Assembly: GCA_910586595.1 (NCBI GenBank)
Contig: CAJUJB010000017.1
Coordinates: forward strand, 1 to 55,307
Length of the DNA: 55,307 nt
Source: an uncultured Muribaculaceae bacterium
Lineage (GTDB): Bacteria > Bacteroidota > Bacteroidia > Bacteroidales > Muribaculaceae
Direction of reading: 5' to 3'
Position 1 is the stretch's first letter, and each line of letters opens with the position of its first letter. The notes under the pieces were generated by a model. The model was not told the origin of the DNA and made no database searches. It saw nothing but the letters and a program-made list of their open reading frames with translations. Below, one piece after another: positions 17,606-26,526 of this stretch. The position numbers and the translations under genes are program-made.

Positions 17606-19210
17606 TTAGAAACGGAATCCTGTGGAGATAACTATATTGTTGTAGTTGTCGGTTAGAGAGGCTGTCGGTGCGATATTGCCATCGAACGAGGTGTAGGCAT
17701 GATAGGTGCCGCTGCGGCGTACATGTTGCCATGCTGCATCAATATACCATGATTTGTAGTGATAGCCCAGGCCAAGTGAGAAGGTGTTGGTGGCATCGTT
17801 GAAGATGAACGAAGGATCGGTGCCGCTGGTGCCTACTGCCGCTGTGGGCGACTTTGCAGCTTCGGTGAGAGCCGAGCTCTGCCAGTTGTAACCGGCGCGG
17901 GCGCTGAAGTTACGGCTGATGCGGTACTCGAGACCTACTCGGACGATGTTGGCAGCCCTGAACAGATTTTTTACATCCTCATTAGCGAAGGTGTTGTCGA
18001 CATATCCTCCGTAGAACGAACCTTCCTGACGAAGTTTCATGTCTCCGTAGGCCACACGTTCGTAGTCAACACTAACAATCGCGCTGGAGCCGATGACTGT
18101 GGATGCTCCGAGCATGAAACGCCAAGGTGTGTTGAGGCGCGATGAGTATCCGTAGTCAGGGGTATCGGCAGTGCCGCTGTTGGTGGGCCGGTCGGAGCCT
18201 TCTCCATAGGGAGAGTAGTTGTAGTCAACCTGCCCGTAACCCTGGTGATTGAGATGAAGCCAAGTGGGAGTGTGGATGGCTACGCCGATACGAAGTTGCT
18301 CGATAGGACGGACGATGACGCCGAGTTTAAGATTGGCGCCAGTGCCGGAGATGCTGCGTTGGTTATAGAGGTTGAAACCTGCATTGCCAGAAACGAGGGC
18401 GTCGCGTGTCGGGCTATATACCAGAGCATTCTCCATACTCTCCGAGTAGTCGGAAACAGAGTTGTAGTTCACGTCCATTATACCGACTCCGATACCCCAG
18501 TAAACCACGTCCGACACATTGCCACCGAAGTCGATGTTGTATTCATCGATCGATCCGGTCTCGCGCATCTGGTAGAGGGCGTCACCATTAGTGCCGTTCT
18601 GATACAGGCCGGCATAAGATTCATCACCCGTGGTGTTGCTGATCATATAAGAGTTGTAGGCAAGAGTGGAGAGCCAGTCGACACTTGAGTCGTAATATGG
18701 GTCGTAATTGTCGTCGCTCAGCATGTCGCCTGAATTGGTGCCTTGGGTGAACGAGGCAACGTAGTTCGACAGCGAGGTGGCCGACGGATTAATATAGCCT
18801 GAAGACATGCGCTCGAAGGATGCGATGCGGCTATAGCTTACGCCCCACTGGAATGAACGCAGAGCGCCAGAAAGATTCGCAACGCCTACGTAACCGAAAT
18901 TGTCGAAATTCCATTTGGTCTCGGAGTTGCTCGACGACTGATAGTTTGTCGACGATTTGTATGAGCGGATGCTGGCATCGAAGGTTAGACCGATGTCACT
19001 GTATCGGTACATGCCTATACCCGCAGGATTCTGGGTAAGACATGATAGGTCGCTGCCAAGAGAGGTGAAGGCTCCGCCCATGCTGACGAAGCGGGCTGTA
19101 CCCCGGAGTTGGGTAGGGGTGATGGTATATGCGTCGACGGCCGACTGGGCAGCCGCACCTGCTGTGACAAGTGCGGCGGTGCCGAGCGCGAGTAATATCC
19201 TTCGGTTCAT
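17606..19210 (-). CDS. OmpP1/FadL-family outer membrane transport protein
   Basis: Probable outer-membrane beta-barrel for hydrophobic substrates. The 534-residue product has a signal peptide (cleavage after AAAQ, about residue 22), then the family N-terminus with TARFVSMGGAFTSLGSDLSCLTQNPAGIGMYRYSDIGLTFD, matching the FadL/TodX hatch signature (GRAGA..NPA-like), followed by alternating amphipathic strands and a terminal aromatic residue in ISTGFRF, as expected of an outer-membrane barrel. It follows a Trp/Gly-rich secreted protein gene by 30 nt and ends in a clear terminator. Substrate is unknown; many Bacteroidetes members are not proven fatty-acid transporters. Confidence 0.88.
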   Translation of the reverse strand: MNRRILLALGTAALVTAGAAAQSAVDAYTITPTQLRGTARFVSMGGAFTSLGSDLSCLTQNPAGIGMYRYSDIGLTFDASIRSYKSSTNYQSSSNSETKWNFDNFGYVGVANLSGALRSFQWGVSYSRIASFERMSSGYINPSATSLSNYVASFTQGTNSGDMLSDDNYDPYYDSSVDWLSTLAYNSYMISNTTGDESYAGLYQNGTNGDALYQMRETGSIDEYNIDFGGNVSDVVYWGIGVGIMDVNYNSVSDYSESMENALVYSPTRDALVSGNAGFNLYNQRSISGTGANLKLGVIVRPIEQLRIGVAIHTPTWLHLNHQGYGQVDYNYSPYGEGSDRPTNSGTADTPDYGYSSRLNTPWRFMLGASTVIGSSAIVSVDYERVAYGDMKLRQEGSFYGGYVDNTFANEDVKNLFRAANIVRVGLEYRISRNFSARAGYNWQSSALTEAAKSPTAAVGTSGTDPSFIFNDATNTFSLGLGYHYKSWYIDAAWQHVRRSGTYHAYTSFDGNIAPTASLTDNYNNIVISTGFRF

Positions 19211-19240
19211 AAATTCAATGAGTTGAGGGTTAGTGGTAAG

Positions 19241-20362
19241 TTATCGGCGTCCGCGTCCTGCGCCGCCGCCGGTGCTTCGGCCACCTCCACCTGTGCTTCG
19301 GCTGCCGCCTCCGCCGGTATTGCGGAAGGTACTGCCTGAGTTGCGGCTGGGTGACGATGTATTACGGTAAGTATTGTTCGAGTTGCTGTTATGGTAGTTG
19401 GTCGATGACGAGCCGCGGCGGTTGTTATTGCTCGGACGCGCCTGGTTGTTGGAGACTGATGCCGGAGAGCCGGGGCGTGAGCTTACACCGGGCTGCTGTG
19501 AGCCGGGTCGACCGAATGATGAGCCGGCAGATGGACGGCCCATATTGCCAGGACGGGTGGCCGAGGGGTTCCATGCGGTGTTGCCAGGACCGCGGTTGGA
19601 GGCTGCGGAATTGGGGCGATGAGGCCTTGATGCGCCGGGAGAATTAGACGCCCAACAGTGGTTCATGCCCGGTGGACGAAGGCCGGGATGCGGGCCTCCT
19701 CCGGGTATGCCTGGGCCAGGATGCCAGCCGGATGTCCAACCCCAGTTCCAACCCCATCCCCATGCCGGGCCATACCATGGGCTGCCCCAGCCCCAGGAGA
19801 TATCGAACCATGGGTCGAAGCCCCAGCCGAAGCTCCAGCCTGGGCGCCAGTAACCATAGTAACGGTAGGGGTTATAGAACGACCAACCTGGGCCTCCCCA
19901 AGCGTAGTCGAAGGGGTCGACAGTGTTAATCACATACACGTTGATGTCTTGCTCCGATGGAGTATTGTAGTAATATTCCATTAAAGTGGTATCGCCCGAA
20001 GCGACCACCACGTCGGGGTTATGGTATCGCTCGATACGGCGCGTATATGAAAATTCATCTTCCGGAAGTGCGGAGGCATTCTGGCTTGCTGATGCATCGC
20101 CTGAACGGCGGTTATATGCGTCGACATCTACATTGAGCGGCATGGCTGCCCCGGCAGTGTAGGTGTCGGCCGCGTTGTATTCAGGCGTGCGTGCGGCGGC
20201 TATGGCAGCGGCGCGGCGGGCCTCTTCTTCTTTCTTCTTTTGCTCGGCGGCTTTCGATGGCGAGTAGTACAGATCATCGTAGAAATCCTGGGCCACAGCA
20301 GTGACCGGAGCGGCGAGGGCCGCAGCCAGAAGGATGGTGAGAGTGCTGGTGATCTTTTTCAT
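19241..20362 (-). CDS. Secreted Trp/Gly/Pro-rich low-complexity protein
   Basis: No family recognised. The 373-residue protein has a signal peptide (MKKITSTLTILLAAALAAPV, cleavage after AVAQ), a short charged helix (SKAAEQKKKEEEARRAAAIAAA), a mixed domain with the segment DDEFSY-like and DTTLMEYYYNTPSEQDINVYVI, then an aromatic block of about 75 residues (positions 150-225) made of W, G, Y, P and F, and a C-terminal Ser/Asn/Arg/Gly tail with repeats such as RSTGGGGRSTGGGAGRGRR. The ATG at 20362 is preferred over 20419 because it begins a clean signal peptide and leaves a leader of about 70 nt after the predicted -7 box. Co-transcribed with the FadL-like gene. Possibly a cell-surface or matrix-binding protein; function unknown. 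Confidence 0.78.
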   Translation of the reverse strand: MKKITSTLTILLAAALAAPVTAVAQDFYDDLYYSPSKAAEQKKKEEEARRAAAIAAARTPEYNAADTYTAGAAMPLNVDVDAYNRRSGDASASQNASALPEDEFSYTRRIERYHNPDVVVASGDTTLMEYYYNTPSEQDINVYVINTVDPFDYAWGGPGWSFYNPYRYYGYWRPGWSFGWGFDPWFDISWGWGSPWYGPAWGWGWNWGWTSGWHPGPGIPGGGPHPGLRPPGMNHCWASNSPGASRPHRPNSAASNRGPGNTAWNPSATRPGNMGRPSAGSSFGRPGSQQPGVSSRPGSPASVSNNQARPSNNNRRGSSSTNYHNSNSNNTYRNTSSPSRNSGSTFRNTGGGGSRSTGGGGRSTGGGAGRGRR

Positions 20363-20436
20363 CGTTGTATATTGCTTTGTGTAATTACGTTTACCTTTAG
20401 ACTTTGCAGGCGACTGCAAGTTTAGCGGTATTATTG

Positions 20437-20444
20437 CAAAAATA
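20437..20444 (-). promoter_or_regulatory. Predicted -7 box upstream of the Trp-rich protein
   Basis: Minus strand TATTTTTG, a full match to TAnnTTTG; no convincing -33 element. Predicted transcription start near 20430. Confidence 0.5.
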
Positions 20445-20525
20445 CGAAAAATTTATACAATCGGGAGCCGTTATGCCGCTTTTTAAATATTTTTAGAATT
20501 AAAGGCCCTGATCCGTAAACTGAAA

Positions 20526-20564
20526 CTGCCGGAGGGCGCGCTGGGTATGGCGCCTCTCCGGCAG
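20526..20564 (-). terminator. Hairpin after the DUF308 gene
   Basis: Arms 20526-20539 and 20550-20564 pair over 14 bp with a single bulged base, GC-rich, with a weak T-rich follow-up (TTTCAGTTT) on the minus strand. It lies 54 nt beyond the gene end. Confidence 0.55.
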
Positions 20565-20617
20565 CCTGATTGTGAATCAGAGGTCAGGAGTGCAATATCA
20601 ATGACCGGGCACGCAGC

Positions 20618-21175
20618 TTATTTGCCGCCAAGCTCGGGCTTCATCTCATAAGAGGCAATGGCGATTGTAAAGCCCCAGTAGATGAAGGCAATTGAGGTAA
20701 GGAACGAAACCATGTACATGTCGCTCACAAAACCTGCTTCAAGGAAGAAGAAGCCGATAAGACAGAGGATAATTCCGTTGACAATACCAAGCCACCAGTA
20801 ACGCTGACGGCGTCCGACGGCTGCTCCGAAAAATGCCTCGACTCCCCAGAAAATGAAGATTATGGCGAGGAAATAGGGGAAGACCATCTCTGAAAGAATG
20901 ATGCTGCGGACGAGCATGAAACCGATAAACATATCGATCACGCCTCCTACAATCCACCAGCCCCAGCCTTTGGCATGGTTAGGCCCGGCGGCAACACAAA
21001 GCTGTACGATGCCAGCCAATACAAGCAGCCAACCGAAAATCTGCGATGCTACGGCGTATCCTGCTGCCGGCCAGAACCAATAGGCAAAGCCACCGAGCAC
21101 GAGCAAGATACCTACAAGAAGCACAACCCACCATAGACGGGTAGTGCCGAGGAAATTCACGTTAAGAGGTTTCAT
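20618..21175 (-). CDS. DUF308/HdeD-like membrane protein
   Basis: Small integral membrane protein of 185 residues with about six hydrophobic helices in three hairpins (WWVVLLVGILLVLGGFAYWFW, IFGWLLVLAGIVQLCV, WWIVGGVIDMFIGFMLV, FPYFLAIIFIFWGVEAFFG, WWLGIVNGIILCLIGFFF, FLTSIAFIYWGFTIAI). This repeat pattern is that of DUF308, which includes the acid-resistance protein HdeD. The Met at 21175 was chosen because the 18 residues upstream are unlike any family N-terminus and lie in a hairpin-forming leader. Exact role is unknown. Confidence 0.82.
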   Translation of the reverse strand: MKPLNVNFLGTTRLWWVVLLVGILLVLGGFAYWFWPAAGYAVASQIFGWLLVLAGIVQLCVAAGPNHAKGWGWWIVGGVIDMFIGFMLVRSIILSEMVFPYFLAIIFIFWGVEAFFGAAVGRRQRYWWLGIVNGIILCLIGFFFLEAGFVSDMYMVSFLTSIAFIYWGFTIAIASYEMKPELGGK

Positions 21176-21180
21176 AGTGA

Positions 21181-21241
21181 TGAGAGTTAAAACGTTGTTT
21201 ATGTTAGTTACTTTATGTAATACTAACATTCCGGACTCTCA
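21181..21241 (-). promoter_or_regulatory. Nested inverted repeat in the leader of the DUF308 gene
   Basis: Outer arms TGAGAGT (21181-21187) and ACTCTCA (21235-21241), inner arms ATGTTAGT (21201-21208) and ACTAACAT (21222-21229). The outer 3' arm lies 6-12 nt before the start codon. A -7-like CAAAAATA complement at 21301-21308 would place the hairpin inside the transcript. Could regulate translation or be a repressor site. Confidence 0.4.
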
Positions 21242-21309
21242 TAAGGTTCTGGCTTTCGTGCAGGAAAGATACTCTTAGTGAATAATCGGTGGCTTTCAGA
21301 CAAAAATAT

Positions 21310-23193
21310 TCATCGTCTTCTATGTGGAGGACGGTCGCCAAAAAGTTTGGCGATAAGATCCGGACGGCCGATGCGGTGGAGCTCCTGGGTGATACGGCGT
21401 CTGTACTCTGGGTCATACCAGAAGAAGAACATGCGTTGGCGTAGTTTTTCGTCGGCTCCGCGGGCTGTATACACTTCCTTCCCGGTGTAAGGGTGGATGC
21501 CGCTGTAGTAGATCTCTGTGGCTACGGTCATTGGGGTGGGGGTGAAATCCTGCACCTGCTCCAGATGGAAGTCGAGAGCTTTAGTCTCTACCGCCAGAGT
21601 CGCCATATCCACTTCTGTGCAGCCAGGGTGGGAGGAGATGAAGTAGGGTATGAGCTGCTGCCTCATTCCTGCCGATGAATTGACTCTGTCGAATATCTTT
21701 TTAAATTCTTTGAAGAGAGAGAACGACGGCTTGCGCATCACTGCCAGAGTCTCGTCGGACGTATGTTCGGGCGCGACTTTAAGGCGCCCGGATACATGGT
21801 CGCGGATCAGTTCTTCATTATACCGCCGATTGGTGCGGTCAATGGCTGGGTTGCCGGTCTGGTGCATCGACAGATCGTAGCGTACGCCTGACCCGATAAA
21901 GGATTTTTTAATTCCGGGAAGGGCATCGACGCTATGATATATGTCGAGGAGAGGCCCATGGTCGGTGTTGAGGTTACGGCATGGCGAGGGATGAAGACAC
22001 GACGGGCGGAGGCATTTCCGGCATTGGTCAGTATCCCGGCCCCCCATGGCATACATATTGGCCGAAGGGCCACCAAGGTCACTGATATAACCCTTGAAGT
22101 CGGGCATGCGTGTCACTTGGCGAGCTTCGCGTAAGATTGATTCTTTTGACCGCGATGCTATAAATTTACCTTGATGAGCTGAGATGGTACAGAAGGCACA
22201 TCCTCCGAAACAGCCCCGGTGCATGTTGACAGAGTGCCGTATCATCTCATAGGCCGGAATAGTCTTACCACGGTAGCGCGGATGTGGAAGTCGTGTGTAG
22301 GGCAAGTCGAATGATGCGTCGATCTCGCCTTGGGTCATGGCCGGCAGCATAGGATTGACTTTAACCACCTGCTTGCCCGTAGCCTGCCAAAGCACAGTAT
22401 GACCTTCGTAGCGGTTACTCTCCTGCTCGATATGCTTGAAGTTGGTGCTCTGCGCGCGCTTGTCGGCAAGGCAGGTCTCGTACGGCGCCAGTATTATATT
22501 ATGCTCATCAGCTTCCGGCAACTCGGAGATCGGACGTAGTACGGCCGTTTGCCTCAGGTCGTTTATGCTGTGTATACTCTCGCCCTGATCGAGCCTGCGG
22601 GCAAGTTCGACTATGGTCTTTTCGCCCATGCCATACATCAGAAGGTCGATCTGCGCATCGCAGATTATAGATGGCCGGAGACGGTCTTCCCAGTAGTCGT
22701 AATGAGAGAGACGCCGGAGCGACGCTTCGATTCCTCCAGCCACAATTGGGGCGTCGGGATATAGTTCGCGCAGAATCTTCGAGTAGACAATAGTAGGGTA
22801 GTCGGGGCGTGCACCATGCCGTCCGCCGGGAGTGTAGGCGTCGTCGGACCGGCGTCTGCGGTTGGCGGTGTAGTGGTTGACCATTGAATCCATTGCGCCA
22901 GCACTTATGCCGAAGAACAATCGCGGACGCCCGAATTTGCGGAAATCGCGTAAATCATCTTGCCAGTTGGGTTGCGGAACAATTGCAACCCTGTAGCCGG
23001 CAGCCTGAAGCGTGCGCCCTATCACTGCCGCACCGAAGGCCGGATGATCAACGTATGCGTCACCCGAAAATATTACTACGTCAACCTCATCCCAGCCGAG
23101 TGCCCGCATCTCTTTCACGGAGGTCGGCAACCAGTCGGTCGGTCGGAGTGTGGCGTAATCTATTTCTTTTATCTGGGTAGGTGTAGTGGTCAT
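21310..23193 (-). CDS. YgiQ-family radical SAM protein
   Basis: Radical SAM enzyme of unknown reaction. The 627-residue protein has the long YgiQ N-terminal domain (FLPTSVKEM-like start LPTSVKEMRALGWDEVDVV, SGDAYVDHPAFG), the conserved HHGxxRPDYP-like HGARPDYPTIVYSK, GGIEASLRRLSHYDYW, and the cluster motif CFGGCAFC with Cys at 328, 332 and 335 (CxxxCxxC). Further Cys residues around CRKCLRPSCLHPSPC suggest an auxiliary metal site. The ATG overlaps the uvrB stop by 4 bp, so it is co-expressed with that DNA repair gene. Confidence 0.94.
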   Translation of the reverse strand: MTTTPTQIKEIDYATLRPTDWLPTSVKEMRALGWDEVDVVIFSGDAYVDHPAFGAAVIGRTLQAAGYRVAIVPQPNWQDDLRDFRKFGRPRLFFGISAGAMDSMVNHYTANRRRRSDDAYTPGGRHGARPDYPTIVYSKILRELYPDAPIVAGGIEASLRRLSHYDYWEDRLRPSIICDAQIDLLMYGMGEKTIVELARRLDQGESIHSINDLRQTAVLRPISELPEADEHNIILAPYETCLADKRAQSTNFKHIEQESNRYEGHTVLWQATGKQVVKVNPMLPAMTQGEIDASFDLPYTRLPHPRYRGKTIPAYEMIRHSVNMHRGCFGGCAFCTISAHQGKFIASRSKESILREARQVTRMPDFKGYISDLGGPSANMYAMGGRDTDQCRKCLRPSCLHPSPCRNLNTDHGPLLDIYHSVDALPGIKKSFIGSGVRYDLSMHQTGNPAIDRTNRRYNEELIRDHVSGRLKVAPEHTSDETLAVMRKPSFSLFKEFKKIFDRVNSSAGMRQQLIPYFISSHPGCTEVDMATLAVETKALDFHLEQVQDFTPTPMTVATEIYYSGIHPYTGKEVYTARGADEKLRQRMFFFWYDPEYRRRITQELHRIGRPDLIAKLFGDRPPHRRR

Positions 23194-25301
23194 GCTTCTT
23201 GTTTGCTTGCGAGCAGGAGCTCGAGTTTGATTATTTCGTCGCGCAACTTGGCCGCAAGCATAAATTCCATATCTTTGGCTGCCTGAAGCATCTGCGTGCG
23301 AAGTCTGGCTATGTTACGCTGGAGTTCGTCGGCATTCATGTACCCGATTACCGGATCGGCTGCCAGGTCCACACTCGTGGAGAATTCTTCTGCGTAAGGT
23401 ATATTGTTCTTGCCTCGTGCGCGGTCGCGTTTATCGCGCGCATTCAGTTGTTTGTCGCGGCGTGTGCTCTTGGAGGTGGCTTCCATGTCGACTTCCTCAC
23501 GCTCAAGCCCTACGATGGCATTTCTTGCCTTGACAATAGCCTGCGGGGTGATGCCATGTGCCTCGTTATAGGCCAGCTGGATGGCACGGCGACGTTCGGT
23601 TTCCTCTATGGTGAGGCGCATGGAGTCGGTGATTTTGTCGGCATACATTATCACTTCACCGTTCAGGTTACGGGCGGCACGGCCAACGGTCTGGGTCAAT
23701 GAGCGATGACTGCGGAGGAAGCCTTCCTTGTCAGCATCCAGTATGGCGACAAGCGATACTTCCGGCAGGTCAAGACCCTCGCGGAGAAGGTTCACGCCAA
23801 TAAGCACGTCGTATTCGCCTGCGCGCAGTCCGTCGAGAATCTTGATGCGGTCGAGAGTCTCGACGTCACTGTGTATGTATGCCGTCTTAATCTTTAACTT
23901 CGTGAAATAATCGTTGAGTTCCTCGGCCATACGCTTGGTGAGGGTTGTGACCAACGTACGCTCGTCGCGCTCAATGCGGAGTTGAATTTCTTCGAGGAGG
24001 TCATCGATCTGCCTGGCCGAAGGTTTCACACGGATAAGAGGGTCGAGCAGACCGGTAGGACGGATTACCTGCTCGACAACAACGCCTTCGCAGCGTTCAA
24101 GCTCATAGTCGGCAGGGGTGGCGCTGACAAAAACTGTCTGGCCAGACATCTGCTCGAATTCCTCGAATTTCAGCGGGCGGTTGTCAAGGGCGGCCGGAAG
24201 GCGGAAACCGTATTCAACCAGATTGACTTTACGTGAGCGGTCGCCGCCGTACATGGCGCGTATCTGCGGCACTGTCACGTGGCTCTCGTCGATGATGGTA
24301 AGGAAGTCTTTCGGAAAATAGTCAAGCAGGCAGAATGGACGCTCGCCCTCGTGCCTACCGTCGAAGTATCTTGAGTAATTCTCAATGCCTGTGCAGTAGC
24401 CTAATTCCTTGATCATCTCCACGTCGTAGGTCACTCGCTCCTCTATGCGGTGGGCCTCAAGCTCGCGGCCATCGGAGTTGAAGAACTCGATCTGCTTACC
24501 TAAATCAAGCTGAATCTGTGCCACTGCCGAGGCTTGTCGGGCCGGTGAGGTGACAAAAAGATTGGCAGGATAGATATTGAAGCTGTCGTGCGTGCCCAGA
24601 TGCGCGTTGTCTTCGGGAATCATGGTGATAATCGATTCCACCTCGTCGCCCCAGAATACGACTCGCACCATAATCTCCTCGTAGGCAAGCCGTATATCGA
24701 CCGTATCGCCTTTCACGCGGAAATTACCACGCTGGAAGTCGACTTCATTACGGCTATATAGAGCCGACACCAATTTGCGGAGGAAGGCATTGCGGCTAAT
24801 CTTCATACCTCGCTTGACTGTGACGACATTCTCGTTGAAGTCTTCCGGGTTGCCCATGCCGTATAAGCACGACACCGACGACACCACTACTACGTCGCGT
24901 CGGCCGGAAAGTAGGGCGGAGGTGGTGGCCAGACGCAGGCGCTCGATCTCGTCATTGATCATGAGGTCTTTCTCAATGTACTTGTCGACCGACGGTATAT
25001 AAGCTTCCGGCTGATAATAGTCGTAATAAGAGACGAAGTACTGCACGGCGTTCTCTGGGAAGAATTGCTTAAACTCGCTGTAAAGCTGTGCAGCCAAAGT
25101 CTTGTTATGGCTCAGTATGAGGGTCGGGCGGCCAACCTCCTTTATGACATTGGCCATGGTGAAGGTTTTGCCTGATCCAGTTACGCCGAGCAAGGTCTGG
25201 GCGCCGCGCCCCTGACGGATGCCTTCCGTAAGCTGTCGGATTGCTTCGGGCTGGTCGCCGGTCGGACTATACTGTGAGTTGAGACGAAATTCCATATCCA
25301 T
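23190..25301 (-). CDS. uvrB: Excinuclease ABC subunit B
   Basis: DNA helicase-like damage verifier of nucleotide excision repair, acting with UvrA and UvrC. The 703-residue sequence has Walker A GVTGSGKT (Lys45), the beta-hairpin YYDYYQPEAYIPSVDKYIEKD region that clamps DNA, the DESH motif IIDESHVTVPQ, helicase motifs VTTLTKRMAEEL, IGVNLLREGLDLPEVSLV and QTVGRAARN, and the C-terminal UVR domain (about 660-700) for UvrC contact. The initial MDM may start at residue 3 (25295). It is translationally coupled to ygiQ downstream and has a -7 box plus a perfect palindrome upstream. Confidence 0.98.
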   Translation of the reverse strand: MDMEFRLNSQYSPTGDQPEAIRQLTEGIRQGRGAQTLLGVTGSGKTFTMANVIKEVGRPTLILSHNKTLAAQLYSEFKQFFPENAVQYFVSYYDYYQPEAYIPSVDKYIEKDLMINDEIERLRLATTSALLSGRRDVVVVSSVSCLYGMGNPEDFNENVVTVKRGMKISRNAFLRKLVSALYSRNEVDFQRGNFRVKGDTVDIRLAYEEIMVRVVFWGDEVESIITMIPEDNAHLGTHDSFNIYPANLFVTSPARQASAVAQIQLDLGKQIEFFNSDGRELEAHRIEERVTYDVEMIKELGYCTGIENYSRYFDGRHEGERPFCLLDYFPKDFLTIIDESHVTVPQIRAMYGGDRSRKVNLVEYGFRLPAALDNRPLKFEEFEQMSGQTVFVSATPADYELERCEGVVVEQVIRPTGLLDPLIRVKPSARQIDDLLEEIQLRIERDERTLVTTLTKRMAEELNDYFTKLKIKTAYIHSDVETLDRIKILDGLRAGEYDVLIGVNLLREGLDLPEVSLVAILDADKEGFLRSHRSLTQTVGRAARNLNGEVIMYADKITDSMRLTIEETERRRAIQLAYNEAHGITPQAIVKARNAIVGLEREEVDMEATSKSTRRDKQLNARDKRDRARGKNNIPYAEEFSTSVDLAADPVIGYMNADELQRNIARLRTQMLQAAKDMEFMLAAKLRDEIIKLELLLASKQEA

Positions 25302-25314
25302 GAAGTTTAACTTG

Positions 25315-25322
25315 CAAAGATA
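25315..25322 (-). promoter_or_regulatory. Predicted -7 box of uvrB
   Basis: Minus strand TATCTTTG, a full -7 match, 14 nt upstream of the uvrB start codon. No consensus -33 box; that region is occupied by a perfect palindrome. Confidence 0.6.
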
Positions 25323-25326
25323 AACA

Positions 25327-25340
25327 TTTCCCGCGGGAAA
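25327..25340. promoter_or_regulatory. Perfect 14-bp palindrome in the uvrB promoter
   Basis: TTTCCCGCGGGAAA, self-complementary over its full length, positioned between the -7 box and the expected -33 position of the uvrB promoter. Placement suits a repressor operator; a damage-responsive repressor would be plausible but is not shown. Confidence 0.5.
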
Positions 25341-25391
25341 AATTCATCTTCCCGTGCCAATTTATAATATAGCCTGCCTAATATATGTTAT

Positions 25392-26486
25392 TTACGGTTG
25401 AGCGCCTCTCAGTTTCTGGCCTTTGGCATACTCTTCAAGAGATATTTTGTACTGCTCGTTGCTTATCTCGCGCACAGCGTCAAGATTGATGTATCTCGGG
25501 CCACTTCCGCGTGTAATGGGGAAAACGTTCATCATCCGCTCGGACGCGTCGATGCCCAATATGCTGTATGCACCTCCGGTGGATGCAGGGCCGGCTTCGG
25601 CAGGGATGTGGGTCAATGTCACCGGAACCACGTGGGAACAGGGCGGGTAAGCTACGTTGGCCCACATTATCATCTTTGACGGGTCTTCGCCCTGTTTCAA
25701 CCCTTCGATCGCGATCGATGCAGTGGAGGAATGTCGGGGGATGAAGTCCTGGTCGATGGCCCAGCTCTCGCTGCTGTCGGAGGCATCGAAGCCGGTCACT
25801 GAGTTGTAGAACGATCGGCTTAGGCCTTCGGTAAGTGAGGCCGGAGTAATTGAATGTGTGGCTATCTGGGTGGCGAGAAGTACTTCAACATTGCGGTGAC
25901 GTATGTAGCCCATGCCACCGTCGGGTGTTCCACTGTAGGCGTAGTTGGTGCGTATCAGAACACCATCGGGTGCGTCCGACAGGTCGAATCGCTCGTAATT
26001 ATAGTCGTCAGTCTCAAAATAGGCTCCGTTGCCATCTGCATCCATTACGCCGAAATTTGTCCGGACACCAAGAGGTTTCGGCAATTTTTTGAGAAGCTCC
26101 TCAAAGTCATCGACTGTGCGGCAGCTTGCCAAAGCCTTCGCCATCACGAAGCCCTCACGGTCAATCCAGTCGGGGTCGTTTTCGGGCAGATTATAGGCTA
26201 CGGTATTCATTATGGCGAATCCTTCGTCGTTCATGCCCATCCACGCTTCGTCGAGGCGTAATTCGTCGGCCCCGTTGAAAAGAGCTACATAGCCAATCTC
26301 GCCAGGGCTTTCCACCCGATATAGAAAATTATTAGATGCCGACGTATCTCGATGTTTCCAGAGAATCGGACGTCCGTCGGCTGTAGCCTTGGCAGAGATG
26401 ATGGCGGAAGTGCATGCGTGGGCAGAAGTGGATGTTGCCGCGATGGCACATACCGCGAATGCGATTAAGTATTGTCGTAGTGACAT
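25392..26486 (-). CDS. Secreted Ntn-hydrolase, C45/choloylglycine-hydrolase-like
   Basis: Probable amidase or acyltransferase of the N-terminal-nucleophile superfamily. The 364-residue precursor has a signal peptide ending in SAHA, after which Cys25 begins the mature chain: CTSAIISAKATADGRPILWKHRD is the pattern of C45/C59 enzymes, where signal removal exposes the catalytic Cys. Later conserved-looking stretches are NEGFAIMN-like NDEGFAIMNTVAYNL and GVMDADGNGAYFE. It is 40 nt downstream of queA on the same strand. Substrate could be a bile acid conjugate, a beta-lactam-like compound or a peptidoglycan fragment; the sequence does not say. Confidence 0.82.
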   Translation of the reverse strand: MSLRQYLIAFAVCAIAATSTSAHACTSAIISAKATADGRPILWKHRDTSASNNFLYRVESPGEIGYVALFNGADELRLDEAWMGMNDEGFAIMNTVAYNLPENDPDWIDREGFVMAKALASCRTVDDFEELLKKLPKPLGVRTNFGVMDADGNGAYFETDDYNYERFDLSDAPDGVLIRTNYAYSGTPDGGMGYIRHRNVEVLLATQIATHSITPASLTEGLSRSFYNSVTGFDASDSSESWAIDQDFIPRHSSTASIAIEGLKQGEDPSKMIMWANVAYPPCSHVVPVTLTHIPAEAGPASTGGAYSILGIDASERMMNVFPITRGSGPRYINLDAVREISNEQYKISLEEYAKGQKLRGAQP

Positions 26487-26526
26487 ATTTGGCCGGAGAT
26501 TTTGAGAAAAGATATGAGTAATACTG

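Noticed and set aside
20363..20419. 19-residue N-terminal extension of the Trp-rich protein
   Set aside because: The extension is basic and unstructured and would disturb the signal peptide that begins at 20362.
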